A DNA stretch of 64,000 nucleotides from Corallococcus sp. EGB (GTDB lineage: Bacteria > Myxococcota > Myxococcia > Myxococcales > Myxococcaceae). A model generated the notes under the pieces. The model saw only the letters and a list, made by a program, of their open reading frames with translations. It was not told the DNA's origin and did not search any database. Made by a program: the position numbers and the translations under genes. Shown here piece after piece: positions 33,456 through 42,949 of the stretch. Position 1 is the stretch's first letter. The number at the start of each line of letters is the position of its first letter. The stretch is taken from NCBI RefSeq assembly GCF_019968905.1, contig NZ_CP079946.1, positions 1,116,001-1,180,000 of the forward strand. Reading direction: 5' to 3'.

Positions 33456-34598
33456 TCAGACCCGCCCGGGTCGGTCAAGGCGATGCAGGTACGCATCCAG
33501 CACGGTGCGCGCATGGGCGCTCCACGTGAAGCGCGAGGCGCGTGCACGCCGCGTCTCCGGAGATGGCGCGGGCACGCGACCCGTGAGCAGTGCATCCACC
33601 GTCTCGGCCCATGCGGCCACGTCGCCCACCGGGCAGTACGTGCACGCTTCCGCGCCCACCTCGCGCAGCACCGGAAGGTCGCTGGCCACCACGGGGACAC
33701 CGCACGCCAGCGCTTCGATGATGGGCAGGCCGAAGCCCTCCGCGTCGCTGGGCACCAGCACCGCGCGGGCGCGCCGGTACAGGCCCGCGAGCGTGGCCCG
33801 CTCCTGCCGGGGCGGTTGCAGCAGCGCGTCCTTCAATCCGAGCCGTGCCACCTGCGCCTGTTGGGCCGCGTCCAGTTCGCCGCCTTGCTGCACCAGCATG
33901 AGGTCCGGGTGCCGGGCTCGCAGCGTCGCGAAGACGTCGAAGAGCACGTCCAGGCGCTTGCGGCGGATGGCGCTGCCCACGTGCAGCAGGTACGGCCGGC
34001 CCTTCAGCGGCGCGAGTATCCCGTCGCTGTTGTCGCCCGGGACGGGCTCGAGCCGGTACTCAGGTGACACGCCGTAAGGCGCCCAGACGAGCCGCTCGGG
34101 AGGAACCACGCCGTGAGCGAGCAGTTCGTCGCGGACCTGCTGCGTGCTGTGAAAGACGATGGCCGCGCGCTCCAAGCCCTTGAGCGTGGCTCTCGCCATC
34201 ATGCGGAACCACGTGGGACGCGGTTCGCGGTGGGGCTCCAGGATGGAGCGAAAGGCATCCAGGTCATGGCAGTAGACGCCGGTGCGCTCCGCGGGCAGCG
34301 CGTGGACGAGTTGCGCGTAGGTGTGATCCACGACGTGGAATGCATCGTGGCCCCCGCGCTCCCTCAGCAGTCGCGCGGGATAGAGGCCGAAGCGGGTGAG
34401 GAGCCGATCCGCGTTGAAGGCGGCCTTGCGGCTGCCCACGCGGGGCAGGGCGCGCACAGCATGGGGAATGGACGGGCGCACGCGCGTGACGTCGACCTCG
34501 GCGGAGAACGCCGCGAGTCCGTCCACGAGCGCTTCGCCCACCAGGTCCATGCTGGGCCAGCCCTCCTCGCGCGGATCCATCAGCACCTTCAACCGCAA
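33456..34598 (-). CDS. GT4-family glycosyltransferase
   Basis: 380 residues from a TTG start at 34598, chosen because GGAGG sits six bases upstream and the protein then begins LRLKVLMDP close to the usual GT4 opening. It carries WAPYGVSPEY, LLHVGSAIRRKRLDVL and the E-x7-E motif EGFGLPIIE, followed by CGVPVVASDLPVLREV. This arrangement resembles the mannosyltransferase-like GT4 subgroup. It lies 14 bases after the GT-HEAT gene and is part of the same operon. Confidence 0.82.
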   Translation of the reverse strand: MRLKVLMDPREEGWPSMDLVGEALVDGLAAFSAEVDVTRVRPSIPHAVRALPRVGSRKAAFNADRLLTRFGLYPARLLRERGGHDAFHVVDHTYAQLVHALPAERTGVYCHDLDAFRSILEPHREPRPTWFRMMARATLKGLERAAIVFHSTQQVRDELLAHGVVPPERLVWAPYGVSPEYRLEPVPGDNSDGILAPLKGRPYLLHVGSAIRRKRLDVLFDVFATLRARHPDLMLVQQGGELDAAQQAQVARLGLKDALLQPPRQERATLAGLYRRARAVLVPSDAEGFGLPIIEALACGVPVVASDLPVLREVGAEACTYCPVGDVAAWAETVDALLTGRVPAPSPETRRARASRFTWSAHARTVLDAYLHRLDRPGRV

Positions 34599-34611
34599 GT
34601 CACGCCTCCGG

Positions 34612-36306
34612 TCAGGGGATGCCGTTCTTGATGCGCATCTCGTGCTCGCCCACGATCCACTCCAGCGCCCGCGAGGCCTCATCGCTCACGGTGCCCACCC
34701 AGCGCGGGGCCGGGGTTGTGTCCTTGCGCATCTCTTCGAGCACCGGGATGAGCGGCAGATGGCCCGTGGTGCCCAGCGCGTTGACGGCGCAGTAACGCAT
34801 GTCGGGCGAAGGGTCCTTCAGCGCATCCAGGAGGGCTTTGACCGCGACGTCGAACTCCGGAGAGTCCGTCCTCACCTTCGCGAAGTTGTACGACAGGTAT
34901 TCGGCTGCCTGGCCGCGAATCAGGGGCGTCTCCTGAACATCCTTGAGGAGGCCGACCATGAGGTCCCACTGCGCGAGATCACCGTGCCAGGTCAGCGCGT
35001 AGAGGAGGGCGTGCCGTGTCTCGACACGCGTCTCCCCTTCGAGGAAGCGGAGCAGCGTGGAGGTGGTCGACTTGTCGTAGCACAGCAGGTTCGACGCCTT
35101 GTACATCGCGGTGCGGTCGTCTCCCAGGATGGCCTTCAGCGCGGCGTCACGCTGTTCTGGCGTCAGGGATGTGTCGCGCCCAGTTCGACGCATCAGGTGC
35201 CCCACCGTGTGCTCCAGCGCGAAATGCCCACGGTAGACGCGGGCCGCGTGCTTCCCCAGGGCCCGTCGTTCCTCCTCGTGCGCCAGCAGATGTTCCGTGA
35301 GCGCCAGCAGCGCGGCGGGGGACGCATCGTCCGCGAGTTGCACGGGGCACAGGCCACGCCATAGCGGTTCGCTCAAATGCCCGTTGTTGGTGACGATGGG
35401 CATGCCCAGTCCCAGGCCGGCCATCGCGCTGCTGCGCCGGGCGCTGATGCCATCCGGGTAGGGCTGCAACATCAGCTCCGCCGCGCGCAGGTGCGCGGCC
35501 ACGGCCTCCGGTGCAAGACCGTCCCTCGCATGGAGCCTGCGGCCCATCGCGGGATGTTTGCGCGCGAGTGCCTCACACCAGCCCTGGCTGCCTCGTCCCA
35601 GCAGCAGCGCCTGCCGCCGCTCGTCCCGCTGTAACAATGGCACGAGCACCGCCTCCAGCACTCCCGCGATGGCCCCGCCATACGTGCCGAAGTGCGCCAC
35701 CGTCGGGCCACCTCCCAGCGCTTCACGCACCGCGCTCACGGCTTCCGCCGGTACGTCGAGCGGCAGGGGACTGGGAATGGGACACCACAGGGCCTGTGAG
35801 CGCAGCGGTTCGGGTAGATGATCCGCCCAGGCGGGAATGGAGACGTAGGCGCGCTCCACGCCGAGCGCCAGCGTGCGCAGCATCACCCGCGTGACCCCCG
35901 CGAGCACCTGATGCTTCCACGGCGCGCGGGGACTCCACGGGTACACCGCCTCATGGATGAACAGCTCGCGTTCGTCCTGCCGCCTCGCCGCGAACCAGGC
36001 GCAGAACGGCACGTTCATCGCCTTCATGCCGAACGCATGCGGCACGTACTGGAGCAGCAGCCTCCGAGGGCCCGGCATCGCATCCAGCTCGCGCGTCAGG
36101 CGCACCAGCCCCTTCGGCGTGAAGATGCCGGGCCACCGGTGCACGGTCACACCCTGATCATCCGTGACGCCCTCCGCCCCGGACGTCCAGACGTGCACCG
36201 TCTCACCCTCTTTCAAGAGGGCGTGGGCGATGCTCCGCGAATGGTCGGAGACGCCGCCAGGAGCGGGCGGATACTCCCCCGTCAACAGGTGCCACGCACG
36301 GCTCAC
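34612..36306 (-). CDS. Glycosyltransferase fused to C-terminal HEAT-like repeats
   Basis: 564 residues from GTG 36306, overlapping the wzx stop by four bases. Residues 1-370 look like a GT-B/GT4 enzyme (AWHLLTGEYPPAPGGVSDHSR, VAHFGTYGG, CPIPSPLP), but the donor-site E-x7-E is replaced by PDGISARRSSAMAG, so catalysis may follow a different GT4 pattern. Residues about 375-564 are helical repeats of HEAT type: ETRHALLYAL, IRGQAAEYLSYNF and DMRYCAVNALG with paired helices about 40 residues apart. HEAT repeats bind proteins, so this fusion may dock the enzyme on the Wzx/Wzy complex. This architecture is unusual for the family. Confidence 0.72.
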   Translation of the reverse strand: MSRAWHLLTGEYPPAPGGVSDHSRSIAHALLKEGETVHVWTSGAEGVTDDQGVTVHRWPGIFTPKGLVRLTRELDAMPGPRRLLLQYVPHAFGMKAMNVPFCAWFAARRQDERELFIHEAVYPWSPRAPWKHQVLAGVTRVMLRTLALGVERAYVSIPAWADHLPEPLRSQALWCPIPSPLPLDVPAEAVSAVREALGGGPTVAHFGTYGGAIAGVLEAVLVPLLQRDERRQALLLGRGSQGWCEALARKHPAMGRRLHARDGLAPEAVAAHLRAAELMLQPYPDGISARRSSAMAGLGLGMPIVTNNGHLSEPLWRGLCPVQLADDASPAALLALTEHLLAHEEERRALGKHAARVYRGHFALEHTVGHLMRRTGRDTSLTPEQRDAALKAILGDDRTAMYKASNLLCYDKSTTSTLLRFLEGETRVETRHALLYALTWHGDLAQWDLMVGLLKDVQETPLIRGQAAEYLSYNFAKVRTDSPEFDVAVKALLDALKDPSPDMRYCAVNALGTTGHLPLIPVLEEMRKDTTPAPRWVGTVSDEASRALEWIVGEHEMRIKNGIP

Positions 36307-37820
36307 GGAGCCCGCCTTGCGCGCAGGTGCTGGACCACGGCGCGCAGCTCACCCAACAGCGACAGGCCCCGCCGCGAGGCCTCGCGCGCGAGCACCAACG
36401 CGGTCAGCACCCCCGCCGCCACCAGCGCCTGCACGAGCAGCCCGCCCTGTCCTGTCGCGAGCCGCGAGAAGCCCAGCGCCAACGCGAGCAGCGCGCCCAC
36501 CGTGAGGAACGGCTCCATGACCTCGAACTCGAGCCGCGACAGGTGCGGGTTGCGACGCGACACCAGCCGCGCGGTGACCCACAGCTCCGTCAACGTGACG
36601 GCCGTCGCGCTCACGCCGACGCCGACAATGCCCCAGTGCATCACCGCCAGCGCGCCCAGGCCGAAGCGCAGGACGCTCGACGTGGTGGCCACGTACATCC
36701 GCTCCTTCGCGTGGCCGCTGGCGTGCTGCTGCGAGTGCAGCAGGCCCTGCACCGCCTGCATCGACGCCTCGATGGTGAACCACTGCACCAGCGCGGACGC
36801 GAGGCTCCACCGCTCGCCAAACACCACCGGGATGAAGGGCGGCAGCGCGATGACGCCGAACGGAATGGCCAGGCACAACAGCGCGCTCACGCGCCGGATG
36901 GACGTGCGCAGGTAGTCCGCCAGCGCGACCGTGTCCTGCTGCATGCGGCTGTAGGCCGGATACGCCACGCGGGTGAGGACGCTGCTCAGCGCCAGCGGCA
37001 CGGAGGCGAGGGCGCTCGCCCAGTTCACCAGGCCCACCGCGTCCTTGCCCTCCATGCGCCCCACCACCAGCGGAATCCAACCCTGGAGCGCCGCGGGGAT
37101 GATGCCCGTGAGCTGGAACCAGATGCCGAAGGACAACAGCCGCTTGACGATGTCCCACCGGAACGCGCCCCGGGGCCGCCAACCCGCCGCCGCCCAGAAC
37201 ATCACCATCCCCAACCCGCCCCGCACCAGCCCGCCGCCGATGAGCGACCACGCCCCGCAGTGCAGCCAGGCCAGCAGGATGGTGCTCGCCGTCTGCGCGA
37301 TGCTCTCCACCAGCTCGATGCGCGCGAGCGTCGGGAAGCGCAGCTGCCGCTCCAGCATCATGATGGGGATGACGCGCAGCGAGTGGAAGAACAGCCCCAG
37401 CCCCATCACGCTCACCATGGCCGCGCCCGAAGGGCCCAGCTCATAGGAGCGCGACAGCCACGGCGCGAGCAGCAGGATGACGCCCACGATGAGCACCGTG
37501 AACGCCTGGTGGCTCCAGAAGGCGGTGCTGATTTCATCCTGCGTGGGTTCGTGCTGCTGGCGCACCAGCGAAGCGCTGAGGCCCAGGTCCCCCAGGAACG
37601 CGCCCATCGCGGCGGTGAAGGCCACGATGGCGAACGCGCCGTAGTCCCCCGGGAACAGCAGGCGCGACAGGGCGAGCGAGCTCACCACGCGCAGGCCCAG
37701 CGAGCCGAGCGTCCGCAGGCCCAGGGCGATGATGGAGCGCTGCGCGCGGACCTTCACGTCCGAGGTGCCCAGGGGCTGGGCGTCAGGGGCGTCCGGCGCG
37801 GAAGGGGAAGTGCTGCTCAT
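36303..37820 (-). CDS. wzx: Wzx-type oligosaccharide flippase (polysaccharide transporter family)
   Basis: 505 residues, first gene of the minus-strand block. After a 27-residue polar N-terminus it has about 12-14 hydrophobic helices in the MATE/MOP polysaccharide-transporter pattern (GLRTLGSLGLRVVSSLALSR, FAIVAFTAAMGAFLGDLGL, NWASALASVPLALSSVL). It would flip lipid-linked repeat units across the inner membrane. The ATG at 37820 is used; an open frame 96 codons further upstream has no protein-like content. It is divergent from the ROK kinase gene with about 236 bases between. Confidence 0.88.
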   Translation of the reverse strand: MSSTSPSAPDAPDAQPLGTSDVKVRAQRSIIALGLRTLGSLGLRVVSSLALSRLLFPGDYGAFAIVAFTAAMGAFLGDLGLSASLVRQQHEPTQDEISTAFWSHQAFTVLIVGVILLLAPWLSRSYELGPSGAAMVSVMGLGLFFHSLRVIPIMMLERQLRFPTLARIELVESIAQTASTILLAWLHCGAWSLIGGGLVRGGLGMVMFWAAAGWRPRGAFRWDIVKRLLSFGIWFQLTGIIPAALQGWIPLVVGRMEGKDAVGLVNWASALASVPLALSSVLTRVAYPAYSRMQQDTVALADYLRTSIRRVSALLCLAIPFGVIALPPFIPVVFGERWSLASALVQWFTIEASMQAVQGLLHSQQHASGHAKERMYVATTSSVLRFGLGALAVMHWGIVGVGVSATAVTLTELWVTARLVSRRNPHLSRLEFEVMEPFLTVGALLALALGFSRLATGQGGLLVQALVAAGVLTALVLAREASRRGLSLLGELRAVVQHLRARRAP

Positions 37821-38056
37821 GGGAAGACGGGGCGCTCCACGAAGGGACCTCCTCCGGAGCCTATATGCGCCCCCGCCTCCGGCGAACAGGGGCACGCGCG
37901 GGAGGGCCTCTCCACGTCCCGGAAGGAGGGCCCGCATGCAGCCCCGTGGGGCGGGCGGCCGACCGCGGGGTGCCCGGCACGATGCCGTGGGCTGGCGCCG
38001 CGCTGCGCAGATTGTTCCGCGTGCGGCCCATGGAAGCCGCGAACCACGGGGGCGAC

Positions 38057-39091
38057 ATGGCCGACGCTTCAGCGACGAAGAACGGACACCGTGCGGGGAA
38101 TGGGGCACGCAACGGCAAGACCGGCATCTGGGGAGGCATCGACCTGGGCGGCACGAAGATCGAAGCCGTCATCGTGGATGCGCGCGGCGAGGTGCTGGGC
38201 CGCGCCCGCCACCCGACCCCCGTGATGGGCGGTCCCGGAGAGGTGGTGAAGGAGCTGTACGGCACGCTGGACGAGGCCGCGCAGACCGCGGGGGTGAAGC
38301 CGGTGAAGCTCGCGGGCGTGGGCGTGGGCGTGCCGGGCTCGGTGGACGCGAACACCGGCACGCTGTCGCATACGTCCAATGTCGCGGGCGGCTGGGACGC
38401 ACCGTATCCCCTGGCGTCGGACCTGGGCGACCTCGTGGGCGGCGGCAGCAGGGTGGTGCTGGGCAACGATGTCCAGGTGGCCGTCGCGGCCGAGTACAAG
38501 CTGGGCGCGGGGCGCGACTTCCGCTCGGTGCTGGGCGTGTGGTGGGGCACGGGCGTGGGCGGCGGCCTGGTGCTCAACGGCGTGCCGTGGCGCGGGCAGG
38601 GCTCCGCCGGAGAGATTGGCCACATGGTGGTGAAGCCCAACGGCGCGCGCTGTGGCTGCGGCCGGCGCGGCTGCCTGGAGGCCTACGCGGGGCGCGCGCG
38701 CATGGAGCACAAGGCGCATGTGGCGGTGGAGAAGGGGGAGAAGACCGTCCTCTTCGACATCATGCGCGACAAGAAGCGCACGCGCCTGTCCAGCGGCGTC
38801 TGGGAGAGCGCGCTGAAGCAGAAGGATCCGCTGGCGACGCGGCTCATCGAGCGGGCCATCGACATGCTGGGCGTGGCCATCGCCTCGGTCATCAACCTGC
38901 TGGACGTGGAGGCCGTCATCATCGGGGGCGGGCTGGGGTCGCGGCTGGGCCCGCTGTACCTGGGCCACATCGAGGACGCCATGCACCCGCACCTCTTCAT
39001 CACGGAGCGCAAGCCCTCGATGCTCATCGCGGAGCTGGGGGACCTGTCCGGCGCCATCGGAGCGGCGCTGCTCGCCGGCCCGCGGATGTGA
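38057..39091 (+). CDS. ROK-family sugar kinase (glucokinase-like)
   Basis: 344 residues. The ATP site GIDLGGTKIEA, the sugar site GEIGHMVV and the zinc motif CGCGRRGCLEAY (one His, three Cys) define an active ROK kinase, and IIGGGLGSRLGPLY closes the fold. It would make glucose-6-phosphate or a related hexose phosphate for nucleotide sugar synthesis, consistent with its place in the polysaccharide locus. The start at 38057 has a GGGGG site; ATG 38030 is alternative. A 20-residue Gly/Asn-rich N-terminal extension precedes the kinase fold. Confidence 0.85.
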   Translation: MADASATKNGHRAGNGARNGKTGIWGGIDLGGTKIEAVIVDARGEVLGRARHPTPVMGGPGEVVKELYGTLDEAAQTAGVKPVKLAGVGVGVPGSVDANTGTLSHTSNVAGGWDAPYPLASDLGDLVGGGSRVVLGNDVQVAVAAEYKLGAGRDFRSVLGVWWGTGVGGGLVLNGVPWRGQGSAGEIGHMVVKPNGARCGCGRRGCLEAYAGRARMEHKAHVAVEKGEKTVLFDIMRDKKRTRLSSGVWESALKQKDPLATRLIERAIDMLGVAIASVINLLDVEAVIIGGGLGSRLGPLYLGHIEDAMHPHLFITERKPSMLIAELGDLSGAIGAALLAGPRM

Positions 39092-39107
39092 GCTATGAAG
39101 CGCGCGC

Positions 39108-40250
39108 ATGCGCGTGCTCCTGGCCATCCACCACCCGCTGTCCCAGGACCTGGGCGCTCCCGGCGTGACGCTCGCGCTGGGCCGCGCGCTCCAGGCCCGG
39201 GGCTGCACCGTGGACTTCTACAGCTACGGGGAGGCCTTCCCCGGCGTGGAGCACTTCAGCGCGCTCCACAACCTGCGCTTCCCGTGGGTGCTCTCCGCGC
39301 ACCTGGCCCGCGTGGCGCGCCGCTATGACGTGCTGGATGTCACCACCGGGGACGCGTGGCCCTGGGCGCAAGCGGGGCGCCCCGGCGCCGCCCGCCGTCA
39401 CGCGCTGGTGACGCGCAGCCACGGCCTGGAGCACTCCTTCTCCCGGCGGATCCGCGCCGACGCGCGCGAGGGCCGGCTGCGCCTGAGCTGGAAGTACCCG
39501 CTGTACCACGGCGGCTTCCGCCTCTGGGAGGTGGAGCGGACGCTGCACCTGGCGGATCACTCCATCCTCCTCAACGAAGGCGACGCCGTCTTCGCGCGCG
39601 AACAGCTGCGCGTCCCCGCCGCGAAGCTGAGCGTCATCGGCCACGGGCTCGACGCGGCCTTCCACGGCCTCTCCCTTCCGCCGCCCACGCAAGGCCCCCT
39701 GCGCCTCGCGATGGTGGGCTCCTTCCTGCCCACCAAGGGCCGCGAGGATGTCATCGCCGCCGCGACCCGGCTCCAGGCCCAGGGGCTCGCCTTCACCCTG
39801 ACCCTCTATGGCACCGGCACCCCCGAGCCCGAGGTCCGCGCCGCCTTCCCCGCGCCACTCCAGCCCCAGCTCCACGTCGTCCCCCGTTATGCGAATGCGA
39901 CGTTGCCCGGCCTGCTCGCGCGCGAGGAGGTGCTCCTCTTCGCCAGCCGCACGGAGGGCTACGGCATGGCGCTGGTGGAGGCCATGGCCTCCGGGCTCGT
40001 GCCCGTCTCCACTCCGGTGGGGGTGGCTCCCTCCGTCGTGCACCCCGGGCGCACGGGGCTGCTCTTCCCCATCGGAGACGTGGACGCGTTGGTGGCCGCG
40101 GTGCGCGAGCTGGCGGCGGAGCCGTCCCGGCGGTACGCCCTGCGCCGCGCGGCCCAGGCGCAGGTGCAGGGACTCACCTGGCCCGACATCGCCGCCCGCA
40201 CCCAGGCGCTCTACGAAGAAGTCCTGCGAGTCAGGGCTGATAGCAGGTAG
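39108..40250 (+). CDS. GT4-family glycosyltransferase
   Basis: 380 residues. It starts MRVLLAIHHPLSQDLGAPGVTLAL, has the donor-domain string LAMVGSFLPTKGRED, and shows E-x7-E (EGYGMALVE near 285) followed by SGLVPVSTPVGVAPSVV. It follows the ROK kinase by 16 bases and precedes the WecA-type gene by about 60, so all three may share a transcript. Sugar specificity is not readable. Confidence 0.83.
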   Translation: MRVLLAIHHPLSQDLGAPGVTLALGRALQARGCTVDFYSYGEAFPGVEHFSALHNLRFPWVLSAHLARVARRYDVLDVTTGDAWPWAQAGRPGAARRHALVTRSHGLEHSFSRRIRADAREGRLRLSWKYPLYHGGFRLWEVERTLHLADHSILLNEGDAVFAREQLRVPAAKLSVIGHGLDAAFHGLSLPPPTQGPLRLAMVGSFLPTKGREDVIAAATRLQAQGLAFTLTLYGTGTPEPEVRAAFPAPLQPQLHVVPRYANATLPGLLAREEVLLFASRTEGYGMALVEAMASGLVPVSTPVGVAPSVVHPGRTGLLFPIGDVDALVAAVRELAAEPSRRYALRRAAQAQVQGLTWPDIAARTQALYEEVLRVRADSR

Positions 40251-40314
40251 GCAGGCGAGTCGTGACGCACCTGCCACGCCAGGACGTTGACGCGCTCCTC
40301 GGGTGGCCGTCACG

Positions 40315-41829
40315 ATGCAGGGCGGACGCTCCGCTCGCATGGTCACCTTCTTCGTCGCCTTCCTCGTGTCGCTCCTCGTGGCGCTGGTGCTCACGTGGCG
40401 CGTGCGTGAGCGTGCGCTGGCGTGGGGCTGGTTGGATCAGGCGAACTCCAGCCGCAAGGTGCACGTGCGGGCCGTCCCCCGGCTGGGCGGCATCGGCATC
40501 GTGGGGGGCTTCTTCGCGCCGCTGTGCGCGCTGTTCCTCGTGGACTCGGGCGTGGGGGATCAGTTCCTCGCGCAGACCACGCTCATCGTCGGCCTCTTCG
40601 TGGGCGGCGCCATCATCGCGGGGCTGGGCTTCTACGACGACCTCCGGGGCGCGAGCGCGAAGCTGAAGTTCTCCGTGCAGTTCGCGGTGGCGCTGGGGCT
40701 GTACGCGCTGGGCTTCCGCATCGAGGTGCTGGCCAACCCCTTCGGCGCGGAGCTGACGCTGGGGCTCTTGAGCCTGCCGTTGACGGTGCTGTGGGTGGTG
40801 GGCGTCATCAACGCGCTCAACCTCATTGACGGGTTGGACGGGCTGGCGGGCGGCGTCGCGTTCTTCGGCGTGGGCACCCACTTCCTGCTCGCGCTGATGC
40901 GCGGGGACGTGCTGCTGTGCCTGCTGATGGTGTCGCTCGCGGGCGCCATCCTCGGGTTCCTGGTGTTCAACTTCAACCCGGCGTCCATCTTCATGGGGGA
41001 CACGGGCAGCATGTTCCTGGGCTTCGTGCTCGCGGCGGTGTCCATCAAGACGTCGTCGAAGAGCGGCACCGCGGTGGCGCTGCTCGTGCCGGTGATGGCG
41101 CTGGGCCTGCCCATCATGGACACGCTGCTGGCCATGGTGCGCCGCTCGCTGCTGGGCAGGCCCATGTTCAGCGCGGACCGGGAGCACATCCACCACCGGC
41201 TGATGAGCCGCCTGCTGTTGTCCCACCGCACCACCGTGCTGGTGCTCTACGCGCTGTGCACGCTGTTCATGGTCACCGCGCTGGCGCTCAACTTCGCCAA
41301 CAGTGTGCAGAGCGCGCTGCTGCTCAGCGGCATCGGCGTGGTCATCATGGTGCTGATGCGCAAGCTGGGCTACCTGGACATGCTGCGCCACATGGACGTG
41401 GTCCAGCAGACGCGCCAGCGCAACCTGGAGCTGCGTTCGCTGGTGCGCTCCGTCATCGGCGCGGTGCGCGACGCCGGCTCGCTCCAGGAGGTGTGGAACG
41501 CCGTGCGCCCGCTGTCCACGGGGCTGAGCCTGTCCGCGCTGGAGCTGCGCCTGCGCCGCCCGCACGAGGACCTGGACGGAGGCGTCGTCTTCGAGTCCCA
41601 GCATCCCGATGCCGGCGCCGCGGCCGCGTGGGAGGTGCGCCTGGACGTGAAGGAGGCGGACATCCTGTACGGCGCGCTGCGCCTGGTCTGGCGCGACGGC
41701 CGGGCCGCCATCGACCGGGACGAGGAGCTGGCGTTGGAGGTGGTGGCGGACGCGGTGGCGGAGCGCGTGGGGCAGCTCGTGGCGCTGGAGGCCGCGGAGC
41801 CCCAGCGCATCATCGCGCTCCGGCGGTGA
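40315..41829 (+). CDS. WecA/MraY-type sugar-1-phosphate transferase with C-terminal GAF-like domain
   Basis: 504 residues. Residues 1-350 are the polyprenyl-phosphate N-acetylhexosamine-1-phosphate transferase core with about 11 membrane helices: FYDDLRGAS, NLIDGLDGLAGG, FNPASIFMGDTGSM and DREHIHHRLM hold the Mg and nucleotide residues. This enzyme class starts repeat-unit synthesis on undecaprenyl phosphate. Residues about 360-504 are a soluble alpha/beta segment resembling a GAF domain (SVIGAVRDAGSLQEVWNAV ... LALEVVADAVAERV), which standard WecA lacks; sensing or regulation is an inference. ATG 40315 is used; GTG 40303 and ATG 40339 are alternatives. Confidence 0.85.
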   Translation: MQGGRSARMVTFFVAFLVSLLVALVLTWRVRERALAWGWLDQANSSRKVHVRAVPRLGGIGIVGGFFAPLCALFLVDSGVGDQFLAQTTLIVGLFVGGAIIAGLGFYDDLRGASAKLKFSVQFAVALGLYALGFRIEVLANPFGAELTLGLLSLPLTVLWVVGVINALNLIDGLDGLAGGVAFFGVGTHFLLALMRGDVLLCLLMVSLAGAILGFLVFNFNPASIFMGDTGSMFLGFVLAAVSIKTSSKSGTAVALLVPVMALGLPIMDTLLAMVRRSLLGRPMFSADREHIHHRLMSRLLLSHRTTVLVLYALCTLFMVTALALNFANSVQSALLLSGIGVVIMVLMRKLGYLDMLRHMDVVQQTRQRNLELRSLVRSVIGAVRDAGSLQEVWNAVRPLSTGLSLSALELRLRRPHEDLDGGVVFESQHPDAGAAAAWEVRLDVKEADILYGALRLVWRDGRAAIDRDEELALEVVADAVAERVGQLVALEAAEPQRIIALRR

Positions 41830-41833
41830 GCCC

Positions 41834-42910
41834 ATGCGCGACGCTCCGGCCCTGCTGACCCTGCTCCGGGCGTGGCCCGATGCGCCGGCCGCGCCCGTGC
41901 TCCTGGACGCGGACGCCTGCGACGCGCTGGTGAAGGCCGCCGTGCGCCACGGCCTGGCGGGCTTCGTCGAGCACGCGCTCATGAAGGCGGGCTGGACGCT
42001 GACCCCGGACGCGGGAGCGCTCCTCACCCGCGAGTCCCGCTCCGCCGCGGCGCGGGGCCTGCGCGTGCGGTCGCTCTTGTCGCGCAGCCTGGCGGCGCTG
42101 ACGACCCTGGGCGTGACGCCGGTGCTGCTCAAGGGCTACGGGCTGGCGCGCAGGCTCTACCCGGAGCCGCTCCAGCGCGCGACACATGACGTGGACCTGC
42201 TGGTGCCCCGCGCGCGGGTGCTGTGCGCCGTGCACGCGCTGGAGGGCATGGGGCTCACCGCCCGGGCCGGCGACGTGGACCGGGACGACGCGCACCACGT
42301 GGAGCTCTCCGGCCCCGAGGGGTTGGTGGAGCTGCACTACCGCGCGCTCGCGGGCTACGGCCAGGCGCTGGAGGGCGACGCGCTGGTGGCGCGGGCCATG
42401 GACGCGACGCTGGACGGCCACCCCGTGCGCTACCTGAGCCCCGAGGACGAGGCCGTGTACCTGGCCCTGCACGCGAGCAACCACCTGTTGCAGCGGCTGG
42501 CGTGGCTGTTCGACCTGAAGCTGCTGGCGCGGGCGCACCCGGGGCTCGACTGGGACCGCGTGGTGACGCGCGCGCGGCGGACCGGACTGCCCCACCTGGT
42601 CTGGTACGCATGGGATGCCGCCTGGCGGCTGCTCGACGCGCCCGTGCCGCCGTGGGTGCTCAAGGCGCTCTCACCGCCCCGGTGGCAGCGCGCGCTGGCG
42701 ACGCGGCTGTTCTCCGGGCCCCGGCTGGTGGGCGCGGACCTGGCCCGCAACAAGCCCGCCTGGGTCGCCGCGAAGCTGGCCCTGGCACCCCGGGCCCGGC
42801 CCATGGTGCGGTACGCGCTCCGGCGGCTGCGCGGCGCCCGGCCCCCTCTCGAGACGGGGGCGGAGCCAGGGGCGCCACGGCCCGTCCGCTCGCCCGCTGG
42901 AAGACGGTGA
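41834..42910 (+). CDS. Nucleotidyltransferase-family protein (NTP_transf_5-like)
   Basis: 358 residues. The core VTPVLLKGYGLARRLYPE ... ATHDVDLLVP carries the Lys-Gly and Asp-x-Asp pair typical of the PF14907-like uncharacterised nucleotidyltransferases often found in exopolysaccharide loci. Their substrate is unknown. The rest is helical and ends with a basic, low-complexity tail (GARPPLETGAEPGAPRPVRSPAGRR). It starts four bases after the WecA-type gene and precedes a second relative by 39 bases. A role in nucleotide-dependent modification of the polymer pathway is inference. Confidence 0.65.
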   Translation: MRDAPALLTLLRAWPDAPAAPVLLDADACDALVKAAVRHGLAGFVEHALMKAGWTLTPDAGALLTRESRSAAARGLRVRSLLSRSLAALTTLGVTPVLLKGYGLARRLYPEPLQRATHDVDLLVPRARVLCAVHALEGMGLTARAGDVDRDDAHHVELSGPEGLVELHYRALAGYGQALEGDALVARAMDATLDGHPVRYLSPEDEAVYLALHASNHLLQRLAWLFDLKLLARAHPGLDWDRVVTRARRTGLPHLVWYAWDAAWRLLDAPVPPWVLKALSPPRWQRALATRLFSGPRLVGADLARNKPAWVAAKLALAPRARPMVRYALRRLRGARPPLETGAEPGAPRPVRSPAGRR

Positions 42911-42949
42911 TTGCGGCGGGCAGGCCCGTCCCATTAAAGGTGCCGCACC

